Origin: Candidatus Bathyarchaeota archaeon
GTDB taxonomy: Archaea; Thermoproteota; Bathyarchaeia; Bathyarchaeales; Bathycorpusculaceae
Assembly (NCBI GenBank): GCA_026014725.1
Contig: JAOZHV010000044.1
Coordinates: 92,272 to 156,271, forward strand
Length of the DNA stretch: 64,000 bases
Reading direction: 5' to 3'
This document shows positions 49,779 to 58,539 of the stretch, piece after piece. A program made the position numbers and the translations under genes. The notes beneath the pieces are model-generated. The model saw only the letters and a program-made list of their open reading frames with translations, was not told where the DNA came from and did not search any database. Every line of letters begins with the position of its first letter. Position 1 is the stretch's first letter.

Positions 49779-50705
49779 TCAGGGAAATGGCTGATTTCGC
49801 AAAGCTTGGCGTGAATTATTATCTTTAAGGGACACAAGCGCAATAGCAAGAATTATGAAAAGTGCACCAACAGTTGAGAAAACGGTCACAGGTTCTTTGA
49901 GCAAGATGACAGAGGCGATAACGGCTACTACTATTTCAGATAATAACAAAATAGTAGAGGTGGAGGCAGAGAGGTACTTGAGACCTTCCAGCCATAGGTA
50001 GTACGGTATAACCCAGCAGACAACCGCTTGGTACACGATGGCTACCCAAGCCCATGCTGATAGCGCAAAAAAGCCCGGTCCAGACAGAACAGTGAAGGGC
50101 ACGATTGTAAGTAGTGTGAATAGGAGCACCCAAGTCATGAACTGAAAAGTTTCTGTTGTCGACCTCGTAACCATTTTTTTATTATAGAGTATGAAGAGTG
50201 CCCAAGATACCCCTGCAATTATGAGCATCAAGTCAGCCAATAGCTGTCCTTGCGTCATGGTGGAGAAATCCAGATTAGTGCTTACAAAAATGATGCCCCC
50301 TAACCCGAAAAATACGCCAATTATTTTCTTTCTTGAAAACGTCTCGCCAAGTAATCTGGGGCTCAAGATTGCAACCCATATGGCGCTGAGGTTTATGAAC
50401 AATGCCGCTTTAGCCGATGTGGTGTAGGGCATGCCCACGTACTGTAATAGGTAACCTGCCGCATTCACTATTCCCAAGAAAACTATCAGTTTCTTGTTTG
50501 TTATTCTGAAATCTAATTTTCCAAGCACTAACATGACAGCGAAAAGAATAACCGTGGAGAATAAGAAGCGCCAAAACACAAACGCATACGGGTCAATGGT
50601 CGCCAGCCCGATTTTGATGATGGGGAAAGATGTGCCCCAAAGGACGCCTGCCAGAATTGTAAGGAAAACCGCTTTTCCTTTCTTGCTCAGCAGGGGGGAT
50701 GGCAA
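49779..50705 (-). CDS. EamA/DMT-superfamily transporter
   Basis: A 308-residue protein with ten predicted membrane helices arranged as two EamA repeats; the first starts LAGVLWGTSFPIIKIGL, the second LLADLMLIIAGVSWALFILY. DMT proteins export or import small metabolites such as amino acids; substrate not predictable. Start ATG at 50705. Same direction as the ABC operon downstream; a 35-bp gap separates it from the alternative start of the binding protein. Confidence 0.9.
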   Translation of the reverse strand: MPSPLLSKKGKAVFLTILAGVLWGTSFPIIKIGLATIDPYAFVFWRFLFSTVILFAVMLVLGKLDFRITNKKLIVFLGIVNAAGYLLQYVGMPYTTSAKAALFINLSAIWVAILSPRLLGETFSRKKIIGVFFGLGGIIFVSTNLDFSTMTQGQLLADLMLIIAGVSWALFILYNKKMVTRSTTETFQFMTWVLLFTLLTIVPFTVLSGPGFFALSAWAWVAIVYQAVVCWVIPYYLWLEGLKYLSASTSTILLLSEIVVAVIASVILLKEPVTVFSTVGALFIILAIALVSLKDNNSRQALRNQPFP

Positions 50706-50794
50706 CTGTTAGTCTCCTTGCTCTTCTCATAGGCAGGCACCATCAATAAAGCGTTTTTGCTCAGGCGCGCTTGAAAAAATGTTGGGGGGAGGGG

Positions 50795-52411
50795 TTATGC
50801 CATTATCGCTTTGAGGTCTTCGTCGGCTGTTTTGATTGGCATTATGTTGAATTTGTCGACAAGCACCTTTAGTATGTTTGGGGTTATGAATACTGGTAGG
50901 CTGGGTCCTATGCGGATGTCTTTTATGCCTAGGTACAGGAGTGAGAGCAGGATGGCGACTGCTTTTTGCTCATACCACGAAAGTACCAGCGACAACGGCA
51001 AATCGTTGACACCCACATTGAATGCGTTTGCGAGTGCTTGAGCGATTTTTACAGCTGAGTAAGCATCGTTGCATTGCCCAATATCGAGTAGCCGCGGGAT
51101 TTCGTCGATTGTGCCGAGTTCTTTGTCGAAGAAGCGGAATTTGCCGCAAGCCAGAGTTAATATGATGGTGTTGTTGGGTGCCTTCTCCACGAATTCTGTG
51201 TAGTAGCTTCTGCCTGGTTTTGCGCCGTCGCATCCGCCAACTAGAATGAACCTTTTGATGCGACCTTTTTTAACTGCATCGATTACTTTGTCTGCTACGC
51301 TTAACACAGCATTTCTTCCAAACCCAACCAGCACACTTTTGCCCTCAACATCATCTGGGAAGCCTGGCAGTTCAAGTGCCTTATTGATTACCGCTGAGAA
51401 GTCCTTGTTTTCCACGTGGGGCACACCTGGGTAGCCGACTGGTCCGGTGGTGAAGATGTTGCTACTGTAGCTTTCCATGGGTCGTTGGAGACAGTTGGTG
51501 GTCATTAGGATGGCGCCTGGGAACTGAGCGAATTCTCGTTGCTGGTTTTGCCACGCAGTGCCGAAGTGCCCATAGAAGTGCGGGTACGCTTTGAGCTTTG
51601 GGTAACCGTGTGTTGGAAGCATTTCGCCGTGAGTGTAAACTGTTATGCCTTTGCCTCGCGTTTGCTTTAGGATCTCCTCTAAATCTATAAGGTCATGTCC
51701 AGAGACAAGAATTGCTTTGCCCTTCTTGTGGCCCAGCGGCACTTTGGTGGGGACTGGGTGACCATATCTTTCAGTGTTGCCTGCATCAAGCAGTTCCATG
51801 GCTCGGATGTTAATTTCTCCGCATTTGAAAACTAAACCGACGAAATCGTTTACGCCAAGCGACTTGTCCAACGGCGCAGCAAGTCCTTCGTGGATGAAGT
51901 CGAAGACTTTTTGGTCTTTTTTGCCCAAAAGATACGCGTGGTACGTGTAGGCGGAGACACCCTTTAACCCGTATGTTAGTAGCCACTGCAACGAGTGAAG
52001 GTCTGGGTCAATTGTCGTGTCAGATTGTATGCCGTGTTGTTTGCCCTGCGCAATTAAACCCTCCATTGTTTTTTCAAGTTGTAAGTAAGCGGTTTTTGAC
52101 TGCAGTTTCTCTTGAAGATTTTTTTGAAGCTGCTCTGCTTTTCTGAGGTAAGCCACGATTGCATCTGGGTCGAAGTTCACGTTAGTCAAAGTTGCAAAAA
52201 GTGCTTCGGCAGTGAATACATTTGTTGCTTCATCCACCAAACCCGACTGTTTTGCTTGGATAACAAGTTGACTTAATTCTCGCAGTTTGTAAATTAAGAG
52301 GTCTTGGAGGTTGGCGACTTGAGGGGTTTTGCCACAGACGCCCATGACTGTGCATCCTTGCCCTTTAGCCGTTTGTTCACATTGGTAACAGAACATTTGG
52401 TTTTGACTCAT
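50795..52411 (-). CDS. hcp: Hybrid-cluster protein (hydroxylamine/NO reductase, Hcp)
   Basis: A 538-residue hybrid-cluster (prismane) protein. The N-terminal cluster motif MFCYQCEQTAKGQGCTVMGV then CGK has C-x2-C-x8-C-x5-C spacing, as in anaerobes such as Desulfovibrio; ATNCLQRP, VGGCDGAKPGRSYYTEF, TLACGKFRF and IGQCNDAYSA supply hybrid-cluster ligands. Hcp protects anaerobes from nitrosative stress by reducing NO or hydroxylamine. No hcr reductase gene is adjacent. ATG at 52411. Confidence 0.97.
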   Translation of the reverse strand: MSQNQMFCYQCEQTAKGQGCTVMGVCGKTPQVANLQDLLIYKLRELSQLVIQAKQSGLVDEATNVFTAEALFATLTNVNFDPDAIVAYLRKAEQLQKNLQEKLQSKTAYLQLEKTMEGLIAQGKQHGIQSDTTIDPDLHSLQWLLTYGLKGVSAYTYHAYLLGKKDQKVFDFIHEGLAAPLDKSLGVNDFVGLVFKCGEINIRAMELLDAGNTERYGHPVPTKVPLGHKKGKAILVSGHDLIDLEEILKQTRGKGITVYTHGEMLPTHGYPKLKAYPHFYGHFGTAWQNQQREFAQFPGAILMTTNCLQRPMESYSSNIFTTGPVGYPGVPHVENKDFSAVINKALELPGFPDDVEGKSVLVGFGRNAVLSVADKVIDAVKKGRIKRFILVGGCDGAKPGRSYYTEFVEKAPNNTIILTLACGKFRFFDKELGTIDEIPRLLDIGQCNDAYSAVKIAQALANAFNVGVNDLPLSLVLSWYEQKAVAILLSLLYLGIKDIRIGPSLPVFITPNILKVLVDKFNIMPIKTADEDLKAIMA

Positions 52412-52791
52412 TCTTTTACACCTTTACATTTTAATGAGTTGAGTATGCAGATAGCTATTGCCCCGAATATTTTAGGGAAAACAGGTAGCTAAAAGCAGTT
52501 AATAGAAATGTGCAAAAGACCACTAATTAACTTTACTTAAAGAATATTTAGCCTGCAAATCAGTTAAAAGAGCAATAATTGTTGAAAACGTTCAAACAAT
52601 ATAACCCATGAACGGATGCTCGAAACTGCTTTTTATAGGGGGGATAGGGTCTATGACAGAGCAACAACTCATAAAAACCAAGTAATTAAGCATCCAAGCG
52701 CAACCCAACAACTCAGAAGTATTAAATACTAATAACAATCGTATATTCCGCACAGTTATACAGTTAACCAATAAAATGGAGCGTAAAACAA
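52412..52791. other. 380-bp gap with a D repeat and the aldolase promoter
   Basis: Contains the D-element fragment at 52627-52670 and A/T-rich promoter sequence before the aldolase GTG. No gene seen. Confidence 0.55.
52627..52670 (+). repeat. Dispersed G-run repeat, D element fragment
   Basis: CTGCTTTTTATAGGGGGGAT, then AGGGTCTATGACAGAGCAAC and AACTC: matches the first half of the D elements at 23091 and 35999. No P unit or TATAAATA half is visible nearby. Confidence 0.65.
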
Positions 52792-53709
52792 GTGCTTGTA
52801 ACAAACAAAGACTTAATGGTTCCAGCAAGAAAAAACGGCTACGCCATCGCAGCACTAAATGTCCAAAACCTAGAAAGCATAAAAGCAGTAGTGGAAGCAG
52901 CAACAGAAGAAAAATCTCCAGCCATCATGCAGATAACACCGAGCGTCATCAAGTACGCTGGACTAGACTACATCACTACGCTAGCCAAAACAGCCGCACA
53001 AACCGCAACCGTGCCACTAGCCATACACTTAGACCACGGAGAAGACTACGACACAGCCATCAAATGTATAAACGCAGGCTTCAGCTCAGTCATGATTGAC
53101 GGCTCATTTTTAACCTTTGAAGAAAACATCAAACTAACCAAACGAGTAGTCGACTACGCACACCCAAAAGGCGTCTCAGTTGAAGCAGAACTCGGAAAAC
53201 TCGCAGGCGTAGAAGAACGAAGCGTAGAAGAAAAAGATGCAATCCTAACAGACCCCCAAAACGCCCAAGAATTCGTAGAAAAAACTGGCATTGACACACT
53301 GGCAGTAGCCATAGGCACATCACACGGCGCATACAAATTCAAAAGCCAAGCAAAACTTGACCAAGAACGCCTAAAACAAATCAGCCAAAAAGTAACCATA
53401 CCACTAGTTCTACACGGAGCATCAAGCGTCCCAGCATGGATAACCGAAAAAGCCACAAAATACGGCGCAGCACTAGAAGGCGCAAAAGGCGTCTCAGAGG
53501 ACCAACTCCAACAAGCCATAAAACAAGGAGTAGCAAAAATAAACATCGACACCGACCTACGCCTAGCATTCACAGCCACAGTCCGCGAAGTCCTAACCAA
53601 CAACCCAAAAGAATTCGACCCGAGAAAAATCCTAGGCCCAGCCAAAGACGCCATGAAAGAAGTCGCCAAAGGAAAAATGCGCCTCTTCGGAAGCTCAGGA
53701 AAAGCCTAA
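52792..53709 (+). CDS. fba: Class II fructose-bisphosphate aldolase
   Basis: A 305-residue zinc-dependent aldolase (FBA/ketose-bisphosphate type). It has LAIHLDHGEDYDTAIKCINA, the GFSSVMIDGSF strand, VEAELGKLAGVE, GTSHGAYK, LVLHGASSVP and KINIDTDLRLAFTATVR, which contribute zinc ligands and the phosphate site. Most archaea use FBP aldolase/phosphatase or class I enzymes, so this bacterial-type gene suggests transfer. GTG start. Codon use (A- and C-ended codons) looks like that of rpoB. Confidence 0.94.
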   Translation: MLVTNKDLMVPARKNGYAIAALNVQNLESIKAVVEAATEEKSPAIMQITPSVIKYAGLDYITTLAKTAAQTATVPLAIHLDHGEDYDTAIKCINAGFSSVMIDGSFLTFEENIKLTKRVVDYAHPKGVSVEAELGKLAGVEERSVEEKDAILTDPQNAQEFVEKTGIDTLAVAIGTSHGAYKFKSQAKLDQERLKQISQKVTIPLVLHGASSVPAWITEKATKYGAALEGAKGVSEDQLQQAIKQGVAKINIDTDLRLAFTATVREVLTNNPKEFDPRKILGPAKDAMKEVAKGKMRLFGSSGKA

Positions 53710-53754
53710 TCAACTCCATTTACCCCTTTATTTTAAACGAAGTGGCATAACGCT

Positions 53755-53964
53755 ATGACTTGTTATTTCCGTCATCTAACAGACGTATTTGAGAAAGCTG
53801 GAATAAAAGTTACACGAGACAATCGAAAGGAACTGGGCAGAATAATGCATGACCTTGCAGGTGAAGCTGATTGCCCAGCGGTTTGGAAACAAATCAAGAA
53901 ACGCCTAGCAGAAGACCAAGAAGGATTCATTGCCCAGTTAAAGACAGCTTGGGATGACCGATAA
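53755..53964 (+). CDS. Small conserved protein downstream of aldolase
   Basis: A 69-residue protein: MTCYFRHLTDVFEKAGIKVT, then KELGRIMHDLAGEADCPAVW and KQIKKRLAED. The YFRHL start and CPxxWK motif resemble a small archaeal family of unknown function. The Cys near residues 3 and 41 may be functional. 45 bp after the aldolase gene. Confidence 0.75.
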   Translation: MTCYFRHLTDVFEKAGIKVTRDNRKELGRIMHDLAGEADCPAVWKQIKKRLAEDQEGFIAQLKTAWDDR

Positions 53965-53968
53965 ACTG

Positions 53969-54310
53969 CTAGGGCTTAAGTTCGTCAAGCAAATCGTTTA
54001 GTTGCGCAAACAGTTCCAAGAAGCGGTAGCCCTTTTGTGTGGTAGTGTATTTGTTCGCCTTATTAGCAAGCAATCCCTGAGCAACTAAAGCATCAATATG
54101 AGTTTTCAACTGTGCATAATTGAGGTTGGCATTATACATTACGCTAGTTTTAGTCTTCTGCTGCTCACAAAAAAGCAAAATCTCAGCAATAATATCAAGC
54201 TTGCCTCTCCTAGAACCCTTAAACCCACTCGGTTCTCTTCCATACCTAAGCAAAGCAAACTTACGTTCATGCGAGTTAAACTTAGCTGACCCCGAAAAAC
54301 TATTACTCAA
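53969..54310 (-). CDS. Archaeal winged-helix protein (HTH_45-like)
   Basis: A 113-residue regulator similar to 34901-35218. Core: RRGKLDIIAEILLFCEQQKT, then KTSVMYNANLNYAQLKTHID, ALVAQGLL and a wing YTTTQKGYRFLELF. The N-terminal 35 residues are basic and polar. Convergent with the small gene before it (4-bp gap); targets unknown. Confidence 0.82.
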   Translation of the reverse strand: MSNSFSGSAKFNSHERKFALLRYGREPSGFKGSRRGKLDIIAEILLFCEQQKTKTSVMYNANLNYAQLKTHIDALVAQGLLANKANKYTTTQKGYRFLELFAQLNDLLDELKP

Positions 54311-54443
54311 AAGCCTTTCACTGTTTTGATTAGTAGATTCTTACCTCTTAAACGCATGTGGCTGTACGCAAACAGCAACACTCAAACAAAACAGCGCTGA
54401 CTCACCTTAACGCTTTTAATAACCAAACACAACTAAAAGAGAA

Positions 54444-54881
54444 GTGAAAACACAAATGAGCCAACAACTCCAAATCTTCTCAGATGGCGGCGCAAGAGGC
54501 AACCCTGGACCAGCAGCAGTAGCCTTCATAGCACTAAACGAGAGAGGCGAAACCGTAAAGGCGGATTCACGTTTCATAGGAATTCGTACCAATAACCAAG
54601 CAGAATACGAAGCGCTTTTGATGGCGCTAAAGTTTGCCGCAGAACAGGGAGCACAAGAAATCGTTTGCCACCTCGACAGCGAATTAGTCGTAAAACAGCT
54701 AAACGGACAATACACCGTAAAGAATTATCAACTGCAACAACTCTGGCAAAAAGTGCAGGAAGCTAAGAGAATTTTCAAAAAAATCTGCTTTGTAAATGTT
54801 CCACGAACCAATCCGCAGATACAAAGAGCAGACACGCTTGTGAATATAACTCTTGATGAACAAGCAAAAAAGTGCCCCTAA
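54444..54881 (+). CDS. rnhA: Ribonuclease HI
   Basis: A 145-residue RNase HI that cleaves RNA in RNA-DNA hybrids. Catalytic carboxylates are in FSDGGARGNPG (first Asp), NNQAEYEALLMAL (Glu), CHLDSELVVKQLNG (Asp) and QRADTLVN (last Asp). The basic handle of bacterial enzymes is short, as in the Sulfolobus type. GTG at 54444 or ATG at 54456 could be the start. Confidence 0.93.
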   Translation: MKTQMSQQLQIFSDGGARGNPGPAAVAFIALNERGETVKADSRFIGIRTNNQAEYEALLMALKFAAEQGAQEIVCHLDSELVVKQLNGQYTVKNYQLQQLWQKVQEAKRIFKKICFVNVPRTNPQIQRADTLVNITLDEQAKKCP

Positions 54882-54934
54882 ACTAAAGGCTTTATAACAA
54901 ACCATATAATCCTAAAGTCAACAGTGAAAAGAAC

Positions 54935-55321
54935 ATGTTTGTACACACAAGCATTCGCACAAGTAACATGGAAAAATCCATCGATTTCTACTCTCGCCTT
55001 CTGGGCTTAAAGCTTCAGAGTCGCCGCGAAATCAAACAGAACAACGCTGAAATTGCATTTCTGCAAGATGCAGAGGGCAAAGGTTGCACGCTTGAACTCA
55101 CATTCTACCGAAACCAAACTAAGTTCAGCCAGCCTGAATATGAGGAGCGGTTGTTTGACCATTTAGGCTTCGAAGTAGCTGACATGGAAAAAACCCTCTT
55201 TGCCATGCGCAAGGAAAACGTAACCATAACCGATGAACCATTCAAACTAAATCCAAACACAACCATAGCATTCATCGAAGACCCAGACGGCACCCTAATT
55301 GAACTAATCGAACGAAAATAA
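54935..55321 (+). CDS. VOC-family protein (glyoxalase-like)
   Basis: A 128-residue protein with two beta-alpha-beta-beta-beta units: FVHTSIRTSNMEKSIDFYSR, then DHLGFEVADMEKTLFAMRKE and IAFIEDPDGTLIELIER. Metal ligands are expected at His3 or His4, Glu and His/Glu in the second half. Could be lactoylglutathione-type lyase, methylmalonyl-CoA epimerase-like or another VOC enzyme; the substrate is not clear. Confidence 0.88.
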   Translation: MFVHTSIRTSNMEKSIDFYSRLLGLKLQSRREIKQNNAEIAFLQDAEGKGCTLELTFYRNQTKFSQPEYEERLFDHLGFEVADMEKTLFAMRKENVTITDEPFKLNPNTTIAFIEDPDGTLIELIERK

Positions 55322-55326
55322 CCATT

Positions 55327-55764
55327 CTACTCATAAAACTTAGGTCTCGCTCTTTTGCTGTACTCCTCAATAGCTTTAGCTCTTTCCTCTTCCTCTTTGT
55401 CACGCTCTTTTGCTTCTTTCTCCGCTGGTTCAGCAACCGTCTTGTCAAAATCACCATCAATATTCCTGTAACGACCCTCAAGCGCTGTAATGTAAATTTT
55501 GAAATCATCAATTGTGCTTTCCGCTTGCCTGTGTGATGTATGAACTTGCTCTGACAAGAGAATTATTAGGTCTAACATGCTTCTTAATGTCTGTTTATCG
55601 CTTTCTGGCGCTTGGTCGTAGTACCGCTGAAAAACACTCAACAGATCCATAAACATGTCATCAACTTCTCTAGTCTCCCGCTTAAACAGATTCTCAGAAG
55701 TCAACGACTTAGTTTTCAGATAAAGCATGAGATTCTTTAGAACAGCGGCATCGCCTTGAGACAA
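55327..55764 (-). CDS. Helical protein of unknown function with charged C-terminal tail
   Basis: A 145-residue protein starting at TTG. Residues 1-95 are helical (LKNLMLYLKTKSLTSENLF, DLLSVFQRYYDQAP, LDLIILLSEQVHTSHRQAE), and the tail is a Lys/Glu-rich coil (EPAEKEAKERDKEEEERAKA). No family recognised. Convergent with the VOC gene. Confidence 0.65.
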   Translation of the reverse strand: MSQGDAAVLKNLMLYLKTKSLTSENLFKRETREVDDMFMDLLSVFQRYYDQAPESDKQTLRSMLDLIILLSEQVHTSHRQAESTIDDFKIYITALEGRYRNIDGDFDKTVAEPAEKEAKERDKEEEERAKAIEEYSKRARPKFYE

Positions 55765-55855
55765 AACAAAAAACCCAAATTTACTAGAGTTGTTGCGTTT
55801 AAGTTATATTTTTTGGTCGAAAGCAACAATGGCAAAACTAGTCCACGTAAAACAA

Positions 55856-58342
55856 TTAAGCGTAGGGATAAACTTGATACTTGAAAGCATTCTGGAAGTC
55901 ACTTAGACTTACATCATGCTCCAACCTGCATCTAACGATTTTCTGACCTTTCGGTGCAAGGTCAAAAAAATTATCACAAAACCTTCCCACTAACCCCTCT
56001 AATTCCAAATGTACCGCTTTAGCATAAACAGAAGATACCAATGAAATCTCAAAGGTCCTTTCGGCAACTTTGTTAAGTTTTACTACGATTTGTTGCTCTG
56101 GTAGCCTAAAGTCTTTGGGGTCAACCACAGTTTTCAAATCCTCATACAAAACAACGCCATCTTCCTCAAGCTTTACCAATAACACACAATCATCAGTCAA
56201 AGGAAGCTTATCCAAAGCAGACTCAAAAACCAAAAGAGACCTATAAGCTGAAACGACTGTTGTTGTTCTCTCAGCATACAAGAGTTCACCATTAAACCTA
56301 ATGACCTCAAACTTAAAAGTCAAGTTCAATTCTTTCGCCGTTTCATTTACAATATAACCATAAACCTTGCCGTCTCTAACAATTAAAGGTGCTATGACAG
56401 GCTGAAAAGCGCGCTTAACAAAAAAATACGCTGCCTTCGGATTCAAGCCGTAATCAATCAAGCTCCAGCTTACCGCGGGCCAGCAATCATTGAGTTGCCA
56501 AATTAGACATCCGCTAGTTTTGAACATGCGACTTCGCCAAAAAGCAACAGCCGTTTTGAGTGCTTCACCCTGATTCAACTGTGCGTAACGAACAAAGCGC
56601 CTAAAATCATCAGGCACGGGATAATGCAGTGAAAGCAATTTCTTTAGTATTCTAATACCATCAATTTGCTTTTCATGCGCCAAAAAAACAGGCGAATCAA
56701 CCCGCAGATTGGTACCCAAATACTCATCTAAAAGCTTCAGCGAAGGCGGCGCTTGCCAACCAAACTCGGTTAAGAAACGTCCCTTGTCTTCAAGGTAAGC
56801 GGGGTAATCCGTTTCCTTGCTCCAGACAACCCAGTTATGCCTCGAACCTTCGCGCTCGCTGTTGGGTTCTTCTCCGCCGTATGGGGTACTAGGTCGGTAA
56901 GGACGCGTGCCATCAAGCCTGCTGAGACCCTCTGGTAAAATCTCATTAAATATTGGCAACCCAAGAGGTTGTGTTCTGTCCTTCCAAAGGCTAAGGTGCT
57001 GCCACTGTATCTCATTGTTGCCACACCACACAACAATGCACGGATGCCCGCGTAACCGCCGCAGAACTTCTTCCGCTTCTCTTTTCGCTTCCTGCAAAAA
57101 CCAGTCTTCTTCAGGGTAAGCCGCGCAAGCATACATAAAATCCTGCCAAATCATAATCCCCAGCTTGTCACACATATAATAAAAAACGTCATCCTCATAC
57201 ACACCCCCGCCCCAAACTCTGAGCATATTAATATTCGCTTCCACCGCCAGGCCAAGGAGTTGCTTGTAGCGTTCTGAAGTAACTCTGGGAAGAAAAGAGT
57301 CTGCTGGCACCCAATTAGCACCCTTGCAGAAAATCTTCAAACCATTAACCACAAAAATGAAACACCTGCCTTCCTCATCAGGCTCCTGCAAAAGCACCAC
57401 GCTCCTAACGCCACACTTGGCTGTTGCCTTATCCAAAAAAGAGCCGCTACTGTACAACTCAACGGAGACATCGTAGAGGTTTTGCGCACCATACCCTTTT
57501 GGCCACCACAACTTTGGCTCAGCAATTTCCACTTCACTTTCGAGAGAATCATGCCCTGCATCAGTCTGCTTGATTACCTGTTGTTCAATTCTCTGCCCAA
57601 AGCCCTCCACAACAAACTTGGCCTCGACACAACAAGCAGTAGCCACATACACATCAACGGCTATCTTGACTTTTGCTTTCTCTTCTGAAACCTGCATGGG
57701 CAAGGCTGCCAAAAATCCTATCTTTGCCTTATCGTAAGCAACAAGCCGTGCGCCGCGCCAAATTCCAGCAGTCGGCAAAGTAGGCCCCCAATCCCACCCG
57801 AAAGCGTACTGAGCTTTACGAACGTAAGGTCGAGCCGAACAGTTCTCAGCATGCAAGCAACCGTACTTGCCGCTGTATTTCCTCTCCAGTTCTAAAGCAA
57901 CCGTATAAATTGGTTTAAACCTAACAGCAATAACATTCTTGCCCTCTCTGAGGGCTGTTTTGATGTTGAACCGCCAAGGCGTAAACATGTTATATGCTTC
58001 GCCGACCTTGATTCCGTTCACCCAGACAGCGGCAAAGGTGTCTAAGCCATCAAAAACAAGCTCGACCACGCCTTTCTTTGGCACTTCAGGCGGCAAATCT
58101 ACTTGTTTGCGGTACCACCATTCCTTTTCAGCCACCCATGCAACATCCTTTTCGTTTTCACCTTGAAAAGGGTCAGAAATGATGTTGTTCGCCATCAAAT
58201 CGGTGTGCACGGTTCCAGGAACATGCGCTGGAAACCAATCATCATCATTGTATTCAAGCGTATGTGCTCCTAACTGTTCGCCGTTGAGGTTGGAGAATCC
58301 TTTGAAAACCCAAAAGCCATCTAATGACAACTCAAAAAACAT
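55856..58342 (-). CDS. Beta-mannosidase, glycoside hydrolase family 2
   Basis: An 828-residue GH2 enzyme of the beta-mannosidase branch. The N-terminal jelly-roll (WWYRKQVDLPPE, then FDGLDTFAAVWVNG), Ig-like domain, TIM barrel with acid/base Glu in CIVVWCGNNEIQWQ and likely nucleophile Glu in GRFLTEFGWQAPPSLK. WRGARL and CKGANWVPADSFLPR are typical. ATG at 58342 preferred over TTG 58363. No signal peptide, so it works in the cytoplasm, hydrolysing beta-mannosides (substrate inferred). Suggests use of mannose-containing glycans. Confidence 0.92.
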   Translation of the reverse strand: MFFELSLDGFWVFKGFSNLNGEQLGAHTLEYNDDDWFPAHVPGTVHTDLMANNIISDPFQGENEKDVAWVAEKEWWYRKQVDLPPEVPKKGVVELVFDGLDTFAAVWVNGIKVGEAYNMFTPWRFNIKTALREGKNVIAVRFKPIYTVALELERKYSGKYGCLHAENCSARPYVRKAQYAFGWDWGPTLPTAGIWRGARLVAYDKAKIGFLAALPMQVSEEKAKVKIAVDVYVATACCVEAKFVVEGFGQRIEQQVIKQTDAGHDSLESEVEIAEPKLWWPKGYGAQNLYDVSVELYSSGSFLDKATAKCGVRSVVLLQEPDEEGRCFIFVVNGLKIFCKGANWVPADSFLPRVTSERYKQLLGLAVEANINMLRVWGGGVYEDDVFYYMCDKLGIMIWQDFMYACAAYPEEDWFLQEAKREAEEVLRRLRGHPCIVVWCGNNEIQWQHLSLWKDRTQPLGLPIFNEILPEGLSRLDGTRPYRPSTPYGGEEPNSEREGSRHNWVVWSKETDYPAYLEDKGRFLTEFGWQAPPSLKLLDEYLGTNLRVDSPVFLAHEKQIDGIRILKKLLSLHYPVPDDFRRFVRYAQLNQGEALKTAVAFWRSRMFKTSGCLIWQLNDCWPAVSWSLIDYGLNPKAAYFFVKRAFQPVIAPLIVRDGKVYGYIVNETAKELNLTFKFEVIRFNGELLYAERTTTVVSAYRSLLVFESALDKLPLTDDCVLLVKLEEDGVVLYEDLKTVVDPKDFRLPEQQIVVKLNKVAERTFEISLVSSVYAKAVHLELEGLVGRFCDNFFDLAPKGQKIVRCRLEHDVSLSDFQNAFKYQVYPYA

Positions 58343-58539
58343 TAGCTGCCACTGAAATACCAATAACGACCTAAACTAATAATCTTAACTTTGAACAGTG
58401 AACATGTGTGATTTTTAGCATGGACTTAGGGCTTTTTAGTGGTATACAGGCGGAGACATCATCGTAATCTTAAAATAATTGGAAGGACTGATGTGTTAAC
58501 GAATTCACAAATTAGGTAAGATTAATAGAAGGAATGAAA

